DNA of 64,000 nt from Solirubrobacteraceae bacterium (lineage in GTDB: Bacteria > Actinomycetota > Thermoleophilia > Solirubrobacterales > Solirubrobacteraceae): NCBI GenBank assembly GCA_023230855.1, contig JALNWQ010000001.1:124001-188000 (forward strand). Direction: 5' to 3'. Of the stretch, positions 41,146 to 49,652 are shown one piece after another (position 1 is the first letter of the stretch; each line of letters starts with the position of its first letter). The notes below the pieces were generated by a model. That model saw only the letters and a list, made by a program, of their open reading frames with translations. It was not told the origin of the DNA and ran no database searches. The translations under genes were made by a program, and so were the position numbers.

Positions 41146-43344
41146 TCAGTCGCCGGTGCCGAGCACCTTGGTGTCGATGCCGGGCATCGGCTCGCCGCGC
41201 GGGTCGCGGTTCTGCACCAGGTGCCCCTCGAGCGACACGTTCGGCAGCAGCCGGTCGAGCCACTGCGGCAGCCACCACGCCTTGTCGCCGAGGATGACGA
41301 CGACCGCCGGGGCGACGACGAGCCGGATGACGAGCACGTCGACGAGGATCGCGACGCCGAGGCCCAGGCCGAACATCTTGATGAACGTGTCGTCCATCGT
41401 GACGAAGGCGAAGAACACCGCCGCCATGACGAGGCCGGCGACGAGGATGACCTTGCCGATCCGCGACAGCCCGACGATGACGCTCTGCCGCGGCCCCGCG
41501 CCCTCCTGGTACGCCTCGTGGATCCGCGAGAGCAGGAAGACGTTGTAGTCCATGCTCAACCCGAAGAGGATCGCGAAGAGCATCACCGGCAGGAACGACA
41601 CGATCGGGATGCCGGAGTCGACCCCCAGCAGGCTCGCGCCCAGGCCCTCCTGGAACACCGCGACCACCGCGCCGTACGCCGCGCCGACCGACAGCAGGTT
41701 GAACGCCGCCGACACGAGCGGGATCCACAGCGACCGGAACGCCATGATGAGCAGCAGCACCGACAGGCTGATGACGACGGCGATGAACACCGGCAGGCGC
41801 GAGGCGACCTTGTCGGAGAAGTCCTCGAACCCGGCGGTCTGGCCGCCGACGTAGACCTTCAGGTCGGTCCCCCGCACCGCGGCGGGGATCACCTCGTTGC
41901 GCAGGCGGTCGACGAGCTCGCTGGTGCGGGCGTCCTGCGGGGCGGTGGCGGGGACCGCGCCGATCGTCGCCATCTCGCCGTCGGGGCTCGGCACGGCGGG
42001 GGACGTCCCGACGATCCCGTCGGTTTCCTCGACGGCCTTCCGGACCTGCTCGAGCCGGGCGTCGAGCCGGGGGTCGTCCTTGTCGGCGATGTCGACCGCC
42101 AGGAGGAACGGGCCGTTGGATCCGGGCCCGAAGCCCTTGCTCAGCTGGTCGTACGCGGTCCGCTGGGTCGTGCCCTCGGTCTGGTTGCCGTCGTCGGGCT
42201 GGCCGAGGCGCATCTGCGTCATCGGCGCGGCGAAGACGAGGAGGACGAGCACGCCGGCGCCGATCGACATCCACGGGCGCGCGGTGACCCGCTCGCCCCA
42301 GCGCAGGAAGAACGGCGACGGCATGACGTGCTCGGCCGCGCGCGGCTTGAGCCGCTTGGCGAACGCGCCGACGAGCGCGGGGAGCACGAAGATCGCCGAC
42401 AGGACGACGCCGAGGATGCCGACCGCGGCGCCCAGGCCCATCTTGCCCATGAGCGGGATGCCGATGACCATGAGCCCGGCGATGGCGATCATCACGACGA
42501 GGCCGGCGGCGACGACCGACGCGCCCGCGGTCGCGGCGGCCTTCGCGGACGCGTCGCGGACCGAGTCGCCCGACGCGAGCTGCTCGCGGAACCGGGCGAT
42601 GATGAGCAGCGCGTAGTCGATCCCGGCGCCGAGGCCGAGCATGATCGCGATCTGGGCGGCGAACTCCGGCAGCGCCAGCGGCCGCGAGACGGCGGCGATG
42701 AGGAGCTGACCGAACATCACGCCGAGCAGCGCGCCGAGCAGCGTGGCGCCCATCGCGGCCTTCGACCGGAAGAACAGCGTGAGCAGGATGATCGCGATGC
42801 CGATGCCGATGAACTCGCCGACGGGGACGCTCTGCTCGGCGGCGAGGTCGATCGGCATGCCGCGCAGCGACACCGACACCGCGTCGGACTCCGCCGTCCC
42901 GGCCGCCTCGATCAGGGCCTCGCCGTCCTCCTTCTCGAGGTCCATCGGCTCGGTCGTGTAGCGGACGGTCGTCTGCGCGATCGTCCCGTCCTGCGACACG
43001 GTCTCGCGCTCGAGCGGCGACGCGACCTGGTCGACCCCCGGCAGGGCGCGGACCTTCTCGATCGCGGCGTCGATCGCGGACTGCTTGTCGGCGTCGGTGA
43101 TCTTGCCCTGCTCGGCGGTGAAGACGATGTTCGCCTCGGCGCCGGCGAGCTCGGGCTGGTGGGCCTCGAAGAGGTCCAGGGCCTTCTGCGTCTCGGTGCC
43201 GGGGATGGCGAAGTCGTCGGGCGGCGCGGTGCCGGCCGCGCCCGCGATGCCGATGAGCACGGCGATCGTGGCGAGCGCCGCGAGCAGCGTGCGCTTCCAG
43301 TGGTGGGTGATCGCGCGGGACGCGCGGGCGAGGAACTCGGACAT
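41146..43344 (-). CDS. MMPL-family RND transporter
   Basis: A 732-residue exporter with the classic duplicated layout: helix 1 (HWKRTLLAALATIAVLIGIAGAAG), a large outer loop of about 150 residues, helices 2-6, a second helix-loop unit from about residue 350, and helices 8-12. GIDYALLIIARFREQL and SMDYNVFLLSRIHEAYQ carry the DY pairs used for proton relay in MmpL proteins. Such pumps export lipids or drugs across the inner membrane. The ATG at 43344 is preferred to a GTG at 43377. It is divergent from a TetR-family regulator, with paired operator-like repeats between them. Confidence 0.92.
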   Translation of the reverse strand: MSEFLARASRAITHHWKRTLLAALATIAVLIGIAGAAGTAPPDDFAIPGTETQKALDLFEAHQPELAGAEANIVFTAEQGKITDADKQSAIDAAIEKVRALPGVDQVASPLERETVSQDGTIAQTTVRYTTEPMDLEKEDGEALIEAAGTAESDAVSVSLRGMPIDLAAEQSVPVGEFIGIGIAIILLTLFFRSKAAMGATLLGALLGVMFGQLLIAAVSRPLALPEFAAQIAIMLGLGAGIDYALLIIARFREQLASGDSVRDASAKAAATAGASVVAAGLVVMIAIAGLMVIGIPLMGKMGLGAAVGILGVVLSAIFVLPALVGAFAKRLKPRAAEHVMPSPFFLRWGERVTARPWMSIGAGVLVLLVFAAPMTQMRLGQPDDGNQTEGTTQRTAYDQLSKGFGPGSNGPFLLAVDIADKDDPRLDARLEQVRKAVEETDGIVGTSPAVPSPDGEMATIGAVPATAPQDARTSELVDRLRNEVIPAAVRGTDLKVYVGGQTAGFEDFSDKVASRLPVFIAVVISLSVLLLIMAFRSLWIPLVSAAFNLLSVGAAYGAVVAVFQEGLGASLLGVDSGIPIVSFLPVMLFAILFGLSMDYNVFLLSRIHEAYQEGAGPRQSVIVGLSRIGKVILVAGLVMAAVFFAFVTMDDTFIKMFGLGLGVAILVDVLVIRLVVAPAVVVILGDKAWWLPQWLDRLLPNVSLEGHLVQNRDPRGEPMPGIDTKVLGTGD

Positions 43345-43419
43345 GGGAGGAGGCGGGCCGGGGGCGGGGGAGGCCACGGGTCAGCGGCGGGGCGGAACGG
43401 TAACGGATCGCCACGATCT

Positions 43420-43468
43420 CTGCAACGACTGCAGAAATGCGCGACCTGCAGAACTGCAGCGGTTGCAG
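43420..43468. promoter_or_regulatory. Putative TetR operator between MMPL exporter and its regulator
   Basis: Outer arms CTGCAAC (43420-43426) and GTTGCAG (43462-43468) enclose further CTGCAG copies, making a nested set of inverted repeats of the CTGCA core. The block lies between the two divergent starts, where a TetR repressor would control both genes. Confidence 0.55.
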
Positions 43469-43474
43469 ATCGGG

Positions 43475-43480
43475 TACCCT
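43475..43480 (+). promoter_or_regulatory. -10-like hexamer for the TetR gene
   Basis: TACCCT ends six bases before the GTG at 43487 and starts seven bases after the operator block, so a bound repressor would cover its promoter. Confidence 0.4.
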
Positions 43481-43486
43481 CAGGGC

Positions 43487-44140
43487 GTGGGACCTCCCCT
43501 CGGCCACCGCGAACGCAAGAAGCAGCGCACCCGCGAGGCGATCCTCGCCGCGGCGCTCGCGCGCTTCGACGAGCGCGGGTTCCACGCCACGACGATCCCC
43601 GAGATCGCGGAGGCGGCCGGCGTGTCGCCCCGGACGGTGTCGTCGTACTTCCCGGCGAAGGAGGACCTCGTCTTCCCCGAGACGGAGGAGACGTTCGAGC
43701 GCCTGGCGAGTCGGCTGGCCGACCGCGAGCCGGGAGAGACCGCCGTCGACGCCCTGCGCGCGTGGATCGCCGACGAGGCGCCGCGGTGGGACGCCGCCGA
43801 CGCGCAGGCGCGGATCCAACGGCGGATCGTGGCGTCGGAGGAGACGCTCCAGGCGCACGAGCAGCACCACAAGGCGCGGGCGCAGCGCATGGTCGCGGCG
43901 GCGATCGCCGACGACCTCGGCGCGTCGATCGACGACCTGGAGCCGCAGATGGCGGCCGCCGCGACGTTCGCCGTGCTCGAGGTGCTCGGGCGCGACGTGG
44001 AGGAGCGCGAGGCCCGGGTGGGTGACGTCGCCTGCATCGCGGAGGGGACGGTCGACGCGGTCGCGCTGCTCGACCGGGCGTTGATCTTCGTCGCGGCCGG
44101 GGTCCGGGCGCTGCAGGACGACCCGCCCGGCATGGGCTGA
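43487..44140 (+). CDS. TetR-family regulator divergent from the MMPL exporter
   Basis: A 217-residue repressor. The N-terminal DNA-binding domain reads REAILAAALARFDERGFHATTIPEIAEAAGVSPRTVSSYFPAKEDLV, a full TetR helix-turn-helix. The C-terminal domain is helical and Ala-rich, with the effector unknown. The start is the GTG directly downstream of a TACCCT hexamer. It probably represses the MMPL gene and itself and is released by a transported compound. Confidence 0.9.
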   Translation: MGPPLGHRERKKQRTREAILAAALARFDERGFHATTIPEIAEAAGVSPRTVSSYFPAKEDLVFPETEETFERLASRLADREPGETAVDALRAWIADEAPRWDAADAQARIQRRIVASEETLQAHEQHHKARAQRMVAAAIADDLGASIDDLEPQMAAAATFAVLEVLGRDVEEREARVGDVACIAEGTVDAVALLDRALIFVAAGVRALQDDPPGMG

Positions 44141-44253
44141 CACCGGTCCGGCGCGGCCGGCAGCCGGGCCGCGGGCTCCCGGGGCTCCGACCGTGGGCGG
44201 TCGCCCGTGCCGTGTGGGCCACCGCCGCCGGCGGGCGCGCGCGGGTCGGAAGG

Positions 44254-45039
44254 TCAGTCCGCGTGGGAGCGGTGACGACGCGGTGCGGTGCGGCGCGGCC
44301 GGTCGGGCCGCTCGGCGGCCAGCGCCTCGGCGACCTTGCGCCGCGGCAGGTCGAGCTCCTTCGCGAGGCGGTCGACGAACGCCTCGCGCTCGGCGCGCAG
44401 GGCGCTCCGCATCCGCCTGCGCTCCGCGTCGGCGGCGTCGTGGCGGGCCTCGAGCGCGTCGGTGACGCGCTCGACGTCGACCTTCAGGCGCTTGGCGAGG
44501 GCGGCCGCGAACGCCTCGCGGTCCTTGGCGCGCTCGGCCTCGGTGGGCCGGGCGGTCGCCTCGTCGCCGCGACGGTGGGGCCGGGCGCGTCGGTCGGTCG
44601 GGCCGCCCGGCTGTGGGCGCCGGTGGTGGGGGCGGTGGGCCGGGCGGTCGGTGTTGCGACGCAGCGCCCGGAGCGCGGTGCGGAGGTCGTCGGGGGCGAC
44701 GCCGATCGCCGTGGCCAGGCGGTCGAGCTCCTCGTCGCGACGGTCGGCGGGATCGGGGCGATCGGGCCGTGGGCCGCGGGCGGCGTCGAACGCGGCGTCG
44801 AGCCGCTCCTGCGTGATGCCGAGCCGGTCGGCGAGCCCCGACGACGGTGCGCCGCCACGGTCCCGGAAGGTCCTCAGGGGTCCGTGCCGTGGCCCGTCCG
44901 CGCCGCCGTGGCCGGTGGCCGACGCCCCGGACGGGGCGCGGCGATCGGTCGTCGGGCCCGCGTTGGCGATCGCCGTCGCCGCGCCGCCGGCGATGGCGCC
45001 GGTGGCGAGGAGGGCGGTGGCTTTGAGGCGGATGCTCAT
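44254..45039 (-). CDS. Secreted helical-repeat protein
   Basis: A 261-residue protein with a signal peptide (SIRLKATALLATGAIAGGAATAIANA). The mature chain is basic and low-complexity but holds four copies of a short helical pattern: LADRLGITQERLDAAFDAAR, LATAIGVAPDDLRTALRALR, LAKRLKVDVERVTDALEARH and LAKELDLPRRKVAEALAAER. Each reads LAxxLxVxxxxLxxALxAxR. Spacers are rich in Arg, His and Pro. I do not recognise a named family; the repeats resemble those in other predicted secreted actinobacterial proteins. A wall- or nucleic-acid-binding role is possible given the strong positive charge. Confidence 0.65.
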   Translation of the reverse strand: MSIRLKATALLATGAIAGGAATAIANAGPTTDRRAPSGASATGHGGADGPRHGPLRTFRDRGGAPSSGLADRLGITQERLDAAFDAARGPRPDRPDPADRRDEELDRLATAIGVAPDDLRTALRALRRNTDRPAHRPHHRRPQPGGPTDRRARPHRRGDEATARPTEAERAKDREAFAAALAKRLKVDVERVTDALEARHDAADAERRRMRSALRAEREAFVDRLAKELDLPRRKVAEALAAERPDRPRRTAPRRHRSHAD

Positions 45040-45151
45040 GCGGGACGGGGTGGCGCGGGGGAGCGGACGGCCTCCACCGTAAGGCGCGCGGCTCTCCGTC
45101 CCCTGAGACGCGGATAAGTGATGGCTTTAGGTTTGGGGTCGCCCCGGCGAA

Positions 45152-45181
45152 GACACGTGTCATTTCGACTTGACAGGTGTC
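45152..45181. promoter_or_regulatory. Twin palindromes upstream of the deleted acyl-CoA ligase
   Basis: GACACGTGTC (45152-45161) and GACAGGTGTC (45172-45181) are two GACA/TGTC palindromes starting exactly 20 bases apart, two helical turns. The second lies within CGACTTGACAGGTGT (45166-45180), whose exact complement occurs at 49615-49629. TTGACA at 45170-45175 may serve as a -35 element. Confidence 0.6.
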
Positions 45182-45205
45182 GACCACGAGGGGTGCGGTC
45201 GGATC

Positions 45206-45995
45206 GTGAGCACCTCGCCAGCCTTCCCCAGCACCGTCGGCCGGATCCTGTCGCGGAGCGCGGCGCGCTCCCCCGACCGCGTCGCCCTCACCTTCGAGGA
45301 GCGCTCGTGGACCTTCGCCGAGCTCGATCGGGCCGTCGGTCGCGTCGCGGCGCGACTGCTCGCCCGCGGACTGCGACCGGGCGACCGGGTCGCCGCCTAC
45401 GGCACGAACTCCGACGCCTACGTCGCGCTCTACCTCGGGTGCGCCCGCGGCGGCCTCGTCCACGTCCCGGTGAACTTCAACGCCACCGGCGACGAGCTCT
45501 CCTACCTCCTCACCCAGTGCGAGCCCTCCCTCGTGCTCGTCGATCCGTCCCTCGCCGGCCGGGTCGACGACGTGGCCTCCGACCTGGGCGACGCCCCGCG
45601 CGGCGCCCTGCGCCCCACGGCGGGCGACGACGTCGGCGACGACGTGCTCGGTTGGATGCTCGACGCCGACGGCGTCGTCCACGAGGAGTCCATCGCGCGA
45701 GGTCGAGGAGGCCCTGTACGGCCACCCGTCGGTCGGCGAGATCGCCGTCGTCGGCCTGCCGCACGAGCGCTGGATCGAGGCGATCGCCGCGGTCGTCGTC
45801 CCCCGCGAGGGCGCCGACGCCGACCCCGACGAGCTCATCGCCTACGCCCGCGAGCACCTCGCGCCGCACAAGGTCCCGAAGTCCGTCCACGTCGTCGACG
45901 CCCTGCCGAAGAACCCGTCCGGCAAGTTGCTCAAGCGCGAGCTACGCGAGAGCCTCGGCGGGCACGCCTCGGCGATCGGCGTCGGGACCGCCTGA
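45206..45995 (+). pseudogene. Internally deleted acyl-CoA ligase
   Basis: An AMP-forming acyl-CoA ligase that has lost its middle. From the GTG at 45206 the frame encodes a normal N-terminus (PSTVGRILSRSAARSPDRVAL, then GARGGLVHVPVNFN-type sequence read as CARGGLVHVPVNFN and DELSYLLTQCEPSLVLVD). Near 45695 the reading frame breaks. The family C-terminus continues in another frame: VEEALYGHPSVGEIAVVGLP, then LAPHKVPKSVHVVDALPKNPSGKLLKRELRE, ending at 45995. The ATP-binding A3 and A5 motifs, roughly 250 residues, are absent. No active enzyme can be made. It lies upstream of the monooxygenase and behind a strong operator-like region. Confidence 0.85.
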
Positions 45996-46131
45996 ACGAC
46001 CCCGCACGCCACCCGCCCCCGCACGCCACCCCCCAGCCCTTCCGCGGACGACCGACCCGGTCACCGGCCGCACCGTCCGCCACCCGCAGATCCGCCCACC
46101 GCCCGCACCGCCCCACCATCCGGAGTCCACC

Positions 46132-47793
46132 ATGGCCACCACCGCACCCGCCCCGACGTCCATCCCGCCCACGCCCGACGTCGTCGACCACGAGGTCGTC
46201 GTCGTCGGCGCCGGGATCGGCGGCATCGGCACCGCGATCAAGCTCGACGAGATCGGCATCCACGACTACCTCGTCGTCGACGAGGCCGACGACGTCGGCG
46301 GCACCTGGCACTGGAACCGCTACCCCGGCGTGGCGGTCGACATCCCGTCGTTCTCGTACGAGTTCTCGTTCGCGCCGCGCAAGACCTGGTCGCGGTCCTA
46401 CGCCCCCGGCGAGGAGGTCCGCCAGTACGCCCACGAGATCGTGGAGCGGTACGGCCTGCGGTCGCGGATGCGCCTGAAGGCCCGGATCGAGGGCGCCCGC
46501 TACGACGACGCCCACCTGTGGAGCCTCGTCACCGACGCCGGCGACACGATCGTCGCCCGCCACGTCATCCTCGCCACCGGCGCGCTGAACACGCCGAAGA
46601 AGGTCGACATCCCCGGCGTCGACGACTTCGCCGGCGACACGATCCACACCGCCAGGTGGAACGACGACATCCCGCTCGCCGGACGCCGCGTCGGGATCAT
46701 CGGCACCGGCGCGTCGGCGATCCAGCTCATCGCGAAGATCGCCCCCGACGTGCAGCACCTCACGGTCTTCCAGCGCACCCCGATCTGGTGCCTACCCAAG
46801 CCGGACGTGGCGCTGTCGCGCAAGGTCCACAAGGCGTTCAAGCGCGCCCCGGTCACCGGTCGCATCGCCCGCGCGCTGAGCCAGTCGCTCGTCGAGCTGC
46901 AGTTCCCGCTGGCGCTGAACTACCCGCGCCAGTTCCCGACCGCCGCGGTGGCCGAGAAGCTCGGTCGGAAGATGCTCGAGCGTCAGGTCGAGGACCCGGA
47001 GATCCGCCGCAAGCTCACCCCCGCGTACTCGCTGGGCTGCAAGCGGCCCGCGTTCCACAACACGTACCTCAAGACGTACAACCGGCCCAACGTCACGCTG
47101 GAGACCGACGGGATCGCCCGGATCACGAAGACCGGCATCGAGACGGTGGAGGGCACGAGCCACGAGTTCGACGTGCTCATCCTCGCGACCGGGTTCAAGG
47201 TCTTCGAGAAGGGCAGCATGCCGCCGTTCCCGGTCGCCGGCGTCGGCGGCCTCGACCTCGACGGGTACTGGGCCGAGAACCGCTACCAGGCGTACTACGG
47301 CCTGCACGTCCCGGACTTCCCCAACCTCCACATCGTGTTCGGGCCGTACGGGTACAACGTCACGTCGTACTTCACCCACGTCGAGAACCAGCTGCGCCAC
47401 ATCGGGCGACTGCTCGCCGAGGCCCGCTCGCGCGGGGCCACCCGGATCGAGGTGACCCGCGAGGCGAACGACGCGTACTTCGCCGACATGCAGCGTCGTC
47501 GGCCGCGCCAGCTGCTCGTCCGCGGCAACTGCAGTCCCGCCAACTCGTACTACTTCGACCACAACGGCGACTCGCCGTTCCGCAACGCGTCGACGATCGA
47601 GGTGCGGTGGAGGTCGACCCGCTACCCGCTCGGCGACTACCGGTTCGCCGCCGGCGGGGCGGCGACGGGCGGCGCGTCGGCGGGAGCCGGCGGATCCGCG
47701 GTCGGCGGGACGGCGGCCGACGCCGACGGCCGCGGCGCGGCGGCGGACGGGACGACGGATCGGGCTGACAAGATGGCGGTCAGTGGCGACTGA
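46132..47793 (+). CDS. Flavin-dependent Baeyer-Villiger monooxygenase (EthA-like)
   Basis: A 553-residue class B flavoprotein monooxygenase. The FAD Rossmann motif GAGIGGIG starts at residue 26, the BVMO fingerprint FAGDTIHTARWN covers about 166-177, and the NADPH motif GTGASA starts near 191. LILATGFKVFEKG is the second flavin-proximal motif. The fingerprint has N after W where many enzymes have P or D. It inserts oxygen into ketones to give esters or lactones. A TetR gene of EthR type overlaps its last 11 bases. The C-terminal 45 residues are Gly/Ala-rich and probably disordered. The ester product could be cleaved by the hydrolase at 48589. Confidence 0.88.
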   Translation: MATTAPAPTSIPPTPDVVDHEVVVVGAGIGGIGTAIKLDEIGIHDYLVVDEADDVGGTWHWNRYPGVAVDIPSFSYEFSFAPRKTWSRSYAPGEEVRQYAHEIVERYGLRSRMRLKARIEGARYDDAHLWSLVTDAGDTIVARHVILATGALNTPKKVDIPGVDDFAGDTIHTARWNDDIPLAGRRVGIIGTGASAIQLIAKIAPDVQHLTVFQRTPIWCLPKPDVALSRKVHKAFKRAPVTGRIARALSQSLVELQFPLALNYPRQFPTAAVAEKLGRKMLERQVEDPEIRRKLTPAYSLGCKRPAFHNTYLKTYNRPNVTLETDGIARITKTGIETVEGTSHEFDVLILATGFKVFEKGSMPPFPVAGVGGLDLDGYWAENRYQAYYGLHVPDFPNLHIVFGPYGYNVTSYFTHVENQLRHIGRLLAEARSRGATRIEVTREANDAYFADMQRRRPRQLLVRGNCSPANSYYFDHNGDSPFRNASTIEVRWRSTRYPLGDYRFAAGGAATGGASAGAGGSAVGGTAADADGRGAAADGTTDRADKMAVSGD

Positions 47794-48427
47794 GTCCCCC
47801 AACGCGCTTCCGGCGCTGCAGTCGCGGCGCACCGAGCCCAAGGGCGAGGTGCGCCGCGCCGCGTTGCTGGAGGCCCTCGAGACGCTGTTGCAGGAGCGCG
47901 ACCTGGCGAAGATCAGCGTCGGCCAGATCGCGTCGCGCGCCGGCCTGACCCGGTCGGCGTTCTACTTCTACTTCTCGAGCAAGGAAGCGGCGGTCACCGA
48001 GCTGCTGCGCGAGGTGTGGGCCGGCATGGTCGACGGCGCGCAGAAGTGGAACGAGGGGACCGACGACCCGCGCGCCGCGCTCGGCGACGCGTTGCGCGGC
48101 ACCACCGAGCTGTGGCGTCGGCACCGGCGCCTCATCCTCGCGCTGCTCGACGCCCAGGGCGACCCGGCCGTGCGCGAGCTCTACGACAGCTGGATCGAGC
48201 TCTTCGTCGAGCCGCTCGCCGGCACCGTCGATGCCGAGCGTCGTCGCGGCCGCGCCCCGCAGGACGGGCCGCCCGCCGACATGCTCGTCCGCCTGCTGCT
48301 GGGCATGAACGAGCGGGCGCTCGAGCGTCACGTGCGGCGCGACGAGGACGAGGCCCAGGCCGCCGCGCTCGCCGAGGCGATCACCCAGACCTGGCTGCTG
48401 GCGATCTACGGGACGAAGGACCCGTAG
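47783..48427 (+). CDS. TetR-family regulator, EthR-like
   Basis: A 214-residue regulator. The DNA-binding segment VGQIASRAGLTRSAFYFYFSSKEAAVTELL closely follows EthR of mycobacteria, which represses the BVMO EthA. The C-terminal effector domain includes LWRRHRRLILALLDAQGDPAVRELYDSWIELF. The GTG start overlaps the monooxygenase stop region. Candidate binding sites are the GACA/TGTC palindromes at 45152-45181 and 49614-49623. Together the EthR-like protein, the BVMO and the hydrolase would make a small-ketone or lipid-derived ester module. Confidence 0.88.
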   Translation: MATESPNALPALQSRRTEPKGEVRRAALLEALETLLQERDLAKISVGQIASRAGLTRSAFYFYFSSKEAAVTELLREVWAGMVDGAQKWNEGTDDPRAALGDALRGTTELWRRHRRLILALLDAQGDPAVRELYDSWIELFVEPLAGTVDAERRRGRAPQDGPPADMLVRLLLGMNERALERHVRRDEDEAQAAALAEAITQTWLLAIYGTKDP

Positions 48428-48545
48428 GGGCGGAGGCCTCCGGGGATGCGTTCCGGGATGCGGTCGCGGGAGCGCCCGATCCCGGAGCGGAGGGGCCGGA
48501 GGGCGGAAGGACCCCGTAGGGCGCGGGGCGGCGGGGACGGTCGGA

Positions 48546-48582
48546 CCGGCTCCGGCCCACCGGTGCGGCGGGCCGGAGCCGG
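48546..48582. terminator. Convergent terminator between TetR and hydrolase
   Basis: A perfect 13-base-pair stem, CCGGCTCCGGCCC (48546-48558) and its complement (48570-48582), with an 11-base loop, between the regulator stop at 48427 and the convergent hydrolase stop at 48589. Confidence 0.65.
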
Positions 48583-48588
48583 GGCGGA

Positions 48589-49539
48589 TCAGCCCGCGGT
48601 GACGGGGGCGACCCGCGCGAGGAACTCGAGCTGGTCGCGCAGGACGTCCGCGTGGGCGGGCTGGCCCGGGTACGGATCGAAGTGGTCGCCGGGGTAGCGG
48701 CGGATCGTCGCGCGGGCGGCGACGCCGGCGCGGATCGACGACGCGGGCGGGACCGACCGGTCCCCGTCGAGGACCTGGGCGAGCGCGGGGCAGCGGACCC
48801 GCGACGCCATCCGGCCGGGGCGCTGGGACGCGAGCACGAGGAACACGGCGGCGGCGACCTCGTTGCGCCAGTCGGGGCCGGCCACGTCGTGGAACGCCTC
48901 GACCGCGCCCGGCGACGTCAGCGCGCCGGGCCGGCCGGGCGGCGCGACGATCGGGGCCATGACGCGACCGCGGCCGCGCAGGCGCGACACGACGTCGCGG
49001 ACGCCGACCGCGACGAGCGGCAGCATCGCGCCGATGCCGTCGCGCCGGACGAGCTCGAGCACCACCGCGAGGCCGTCGGTGGCGCCGGTCATCGAGATCA
49101 TCCCGGCCAGCCGGTGGTCGGCGGCGGCGACGCGGTAGACGTGGCCGCCGGAGTAGCTCGTGCCCCACACGACGATCCGGTCGGGATCGACCTCGGGCAG
49201 CGTGCGCGCGTGAGCGACGACGGTGCGGTAGTCCCGCACCTGCCGTCGGGCCGACACCGTGTTGGGCGTGCCGCCGCTGGCGCCGAAGCCGCGGTAGTCG
49301 AACGCCAGCACCTCGTACCCCGCGGCGGCGAACGCCTCGCCGAACCCCTCGAGGCCCGACCGGACCGTGGCGCCGAACCCGTGGGCCATGACGATGCACG
49401 GCCCGCGCCCGGTGCGGCCGGCGGCGTGGAACCGGGTGATCGCGATCTCTCCCGTCCGCTCGTCCGTGCGTCGGACCGTCGCGGTCGTCGGCGACGCGTC
49501 GGCCGTCGCGACGGCGCGCTCGTCCTCCACCTGCTGCAT
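48589..49539 (-). CDS. Alpha/beta-hydrolase (esterase-like)
   Basis: A 316-residue alpha/beta-hydrolase. CIVMAHGFGATVRSGLEGF holds the oxyanion region, VLAFDYRGFGASGGTPN the next strand, and the nucleophile is S128 in WGTSYSGGH. D260 (LDGDRSVPP) and H286 (PGDHFDPY) are the likely acid and base. The closest groups are cytoplasmic carboxylesterases and dienelactone-type hydrolases. The ATG at 49539 follows a clear GGAGGAG site. It lies convergent to the BVMO/EthR pair and shares a 15-base upstream element with the pseudogene promoter, which supports a role hydrolysing the ester formed by the monooxygenase. Confidence 0.85.
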   Translation of the reverse strand: MQQVEDERAVATADASPTTATVRRTDERTGEIAITRFHAAGRTGRGPCIVMAHGFGATVRSGLEGFGEAFAAAGYEVLAFDYRGFGASGGTPNTVSARRQVRDYRTVVAHARTLPEVDPDRIVVWGTSYSGGHVYRVAAADHRLAGMISMTGATDGLAVVLELVRRDGIGAMLPLVAVGVRDVVSRLRGRGRVMAPIVAPPGRPGALTSPGAVEAFHDVAGPDWRNEVAAAVFLVLASQRPGRMASRVRCPALAQVLDGDRSVPPASSIRAGVAARATIRRYPGDHFDPYPGQPAHADVLRDQLEFLARVAPVTAG

Positions 49540-49576
49540 CTGCACCACTCCTCCGGGATCGAACTCGGTGCGACCG

Positions 49577-49629
49577 ACCGTACCGGCGCGACTGACGGTC
49601 GTCAACCATAAACCACACCTGTCAAGTCG
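49577..49629 (-). promoter_or_regulatory. Hydrolase promoter with an element shared with 45166-45180
   Basis: On the minus strand TTGACG (49605-49600), a 17-base spacer and TACGGT (49582-49577) form a promoter. CGACTTGACAGGTGT (49629-49615) lies just upstream and matches the element at 45166-45180 in all 15 bases. The half-palindrome there reads GACAGGTGTG. Confidence 0.6.
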
Positions 49630-49652
49630 CGGCGTGGGTCCGGTGCCCGGAC

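Noticed and set aside
44153..44172. Hairpin GCGGCC/GGCCGC after the TetR gene as a terminator
   Set aside because: Six-base arms with an eight-base loop are expected by chance in such GC-rich sequence, so I did not list it as a feature.
40343..45838. A single 1831-residue minus-strand frame
   Set aside because: Only its last part (40343-41137) has recognisable spermidine-synthase-like motifs; the rest overlaps MMPL and TetR genes and is Arg/Pro-rich noise.
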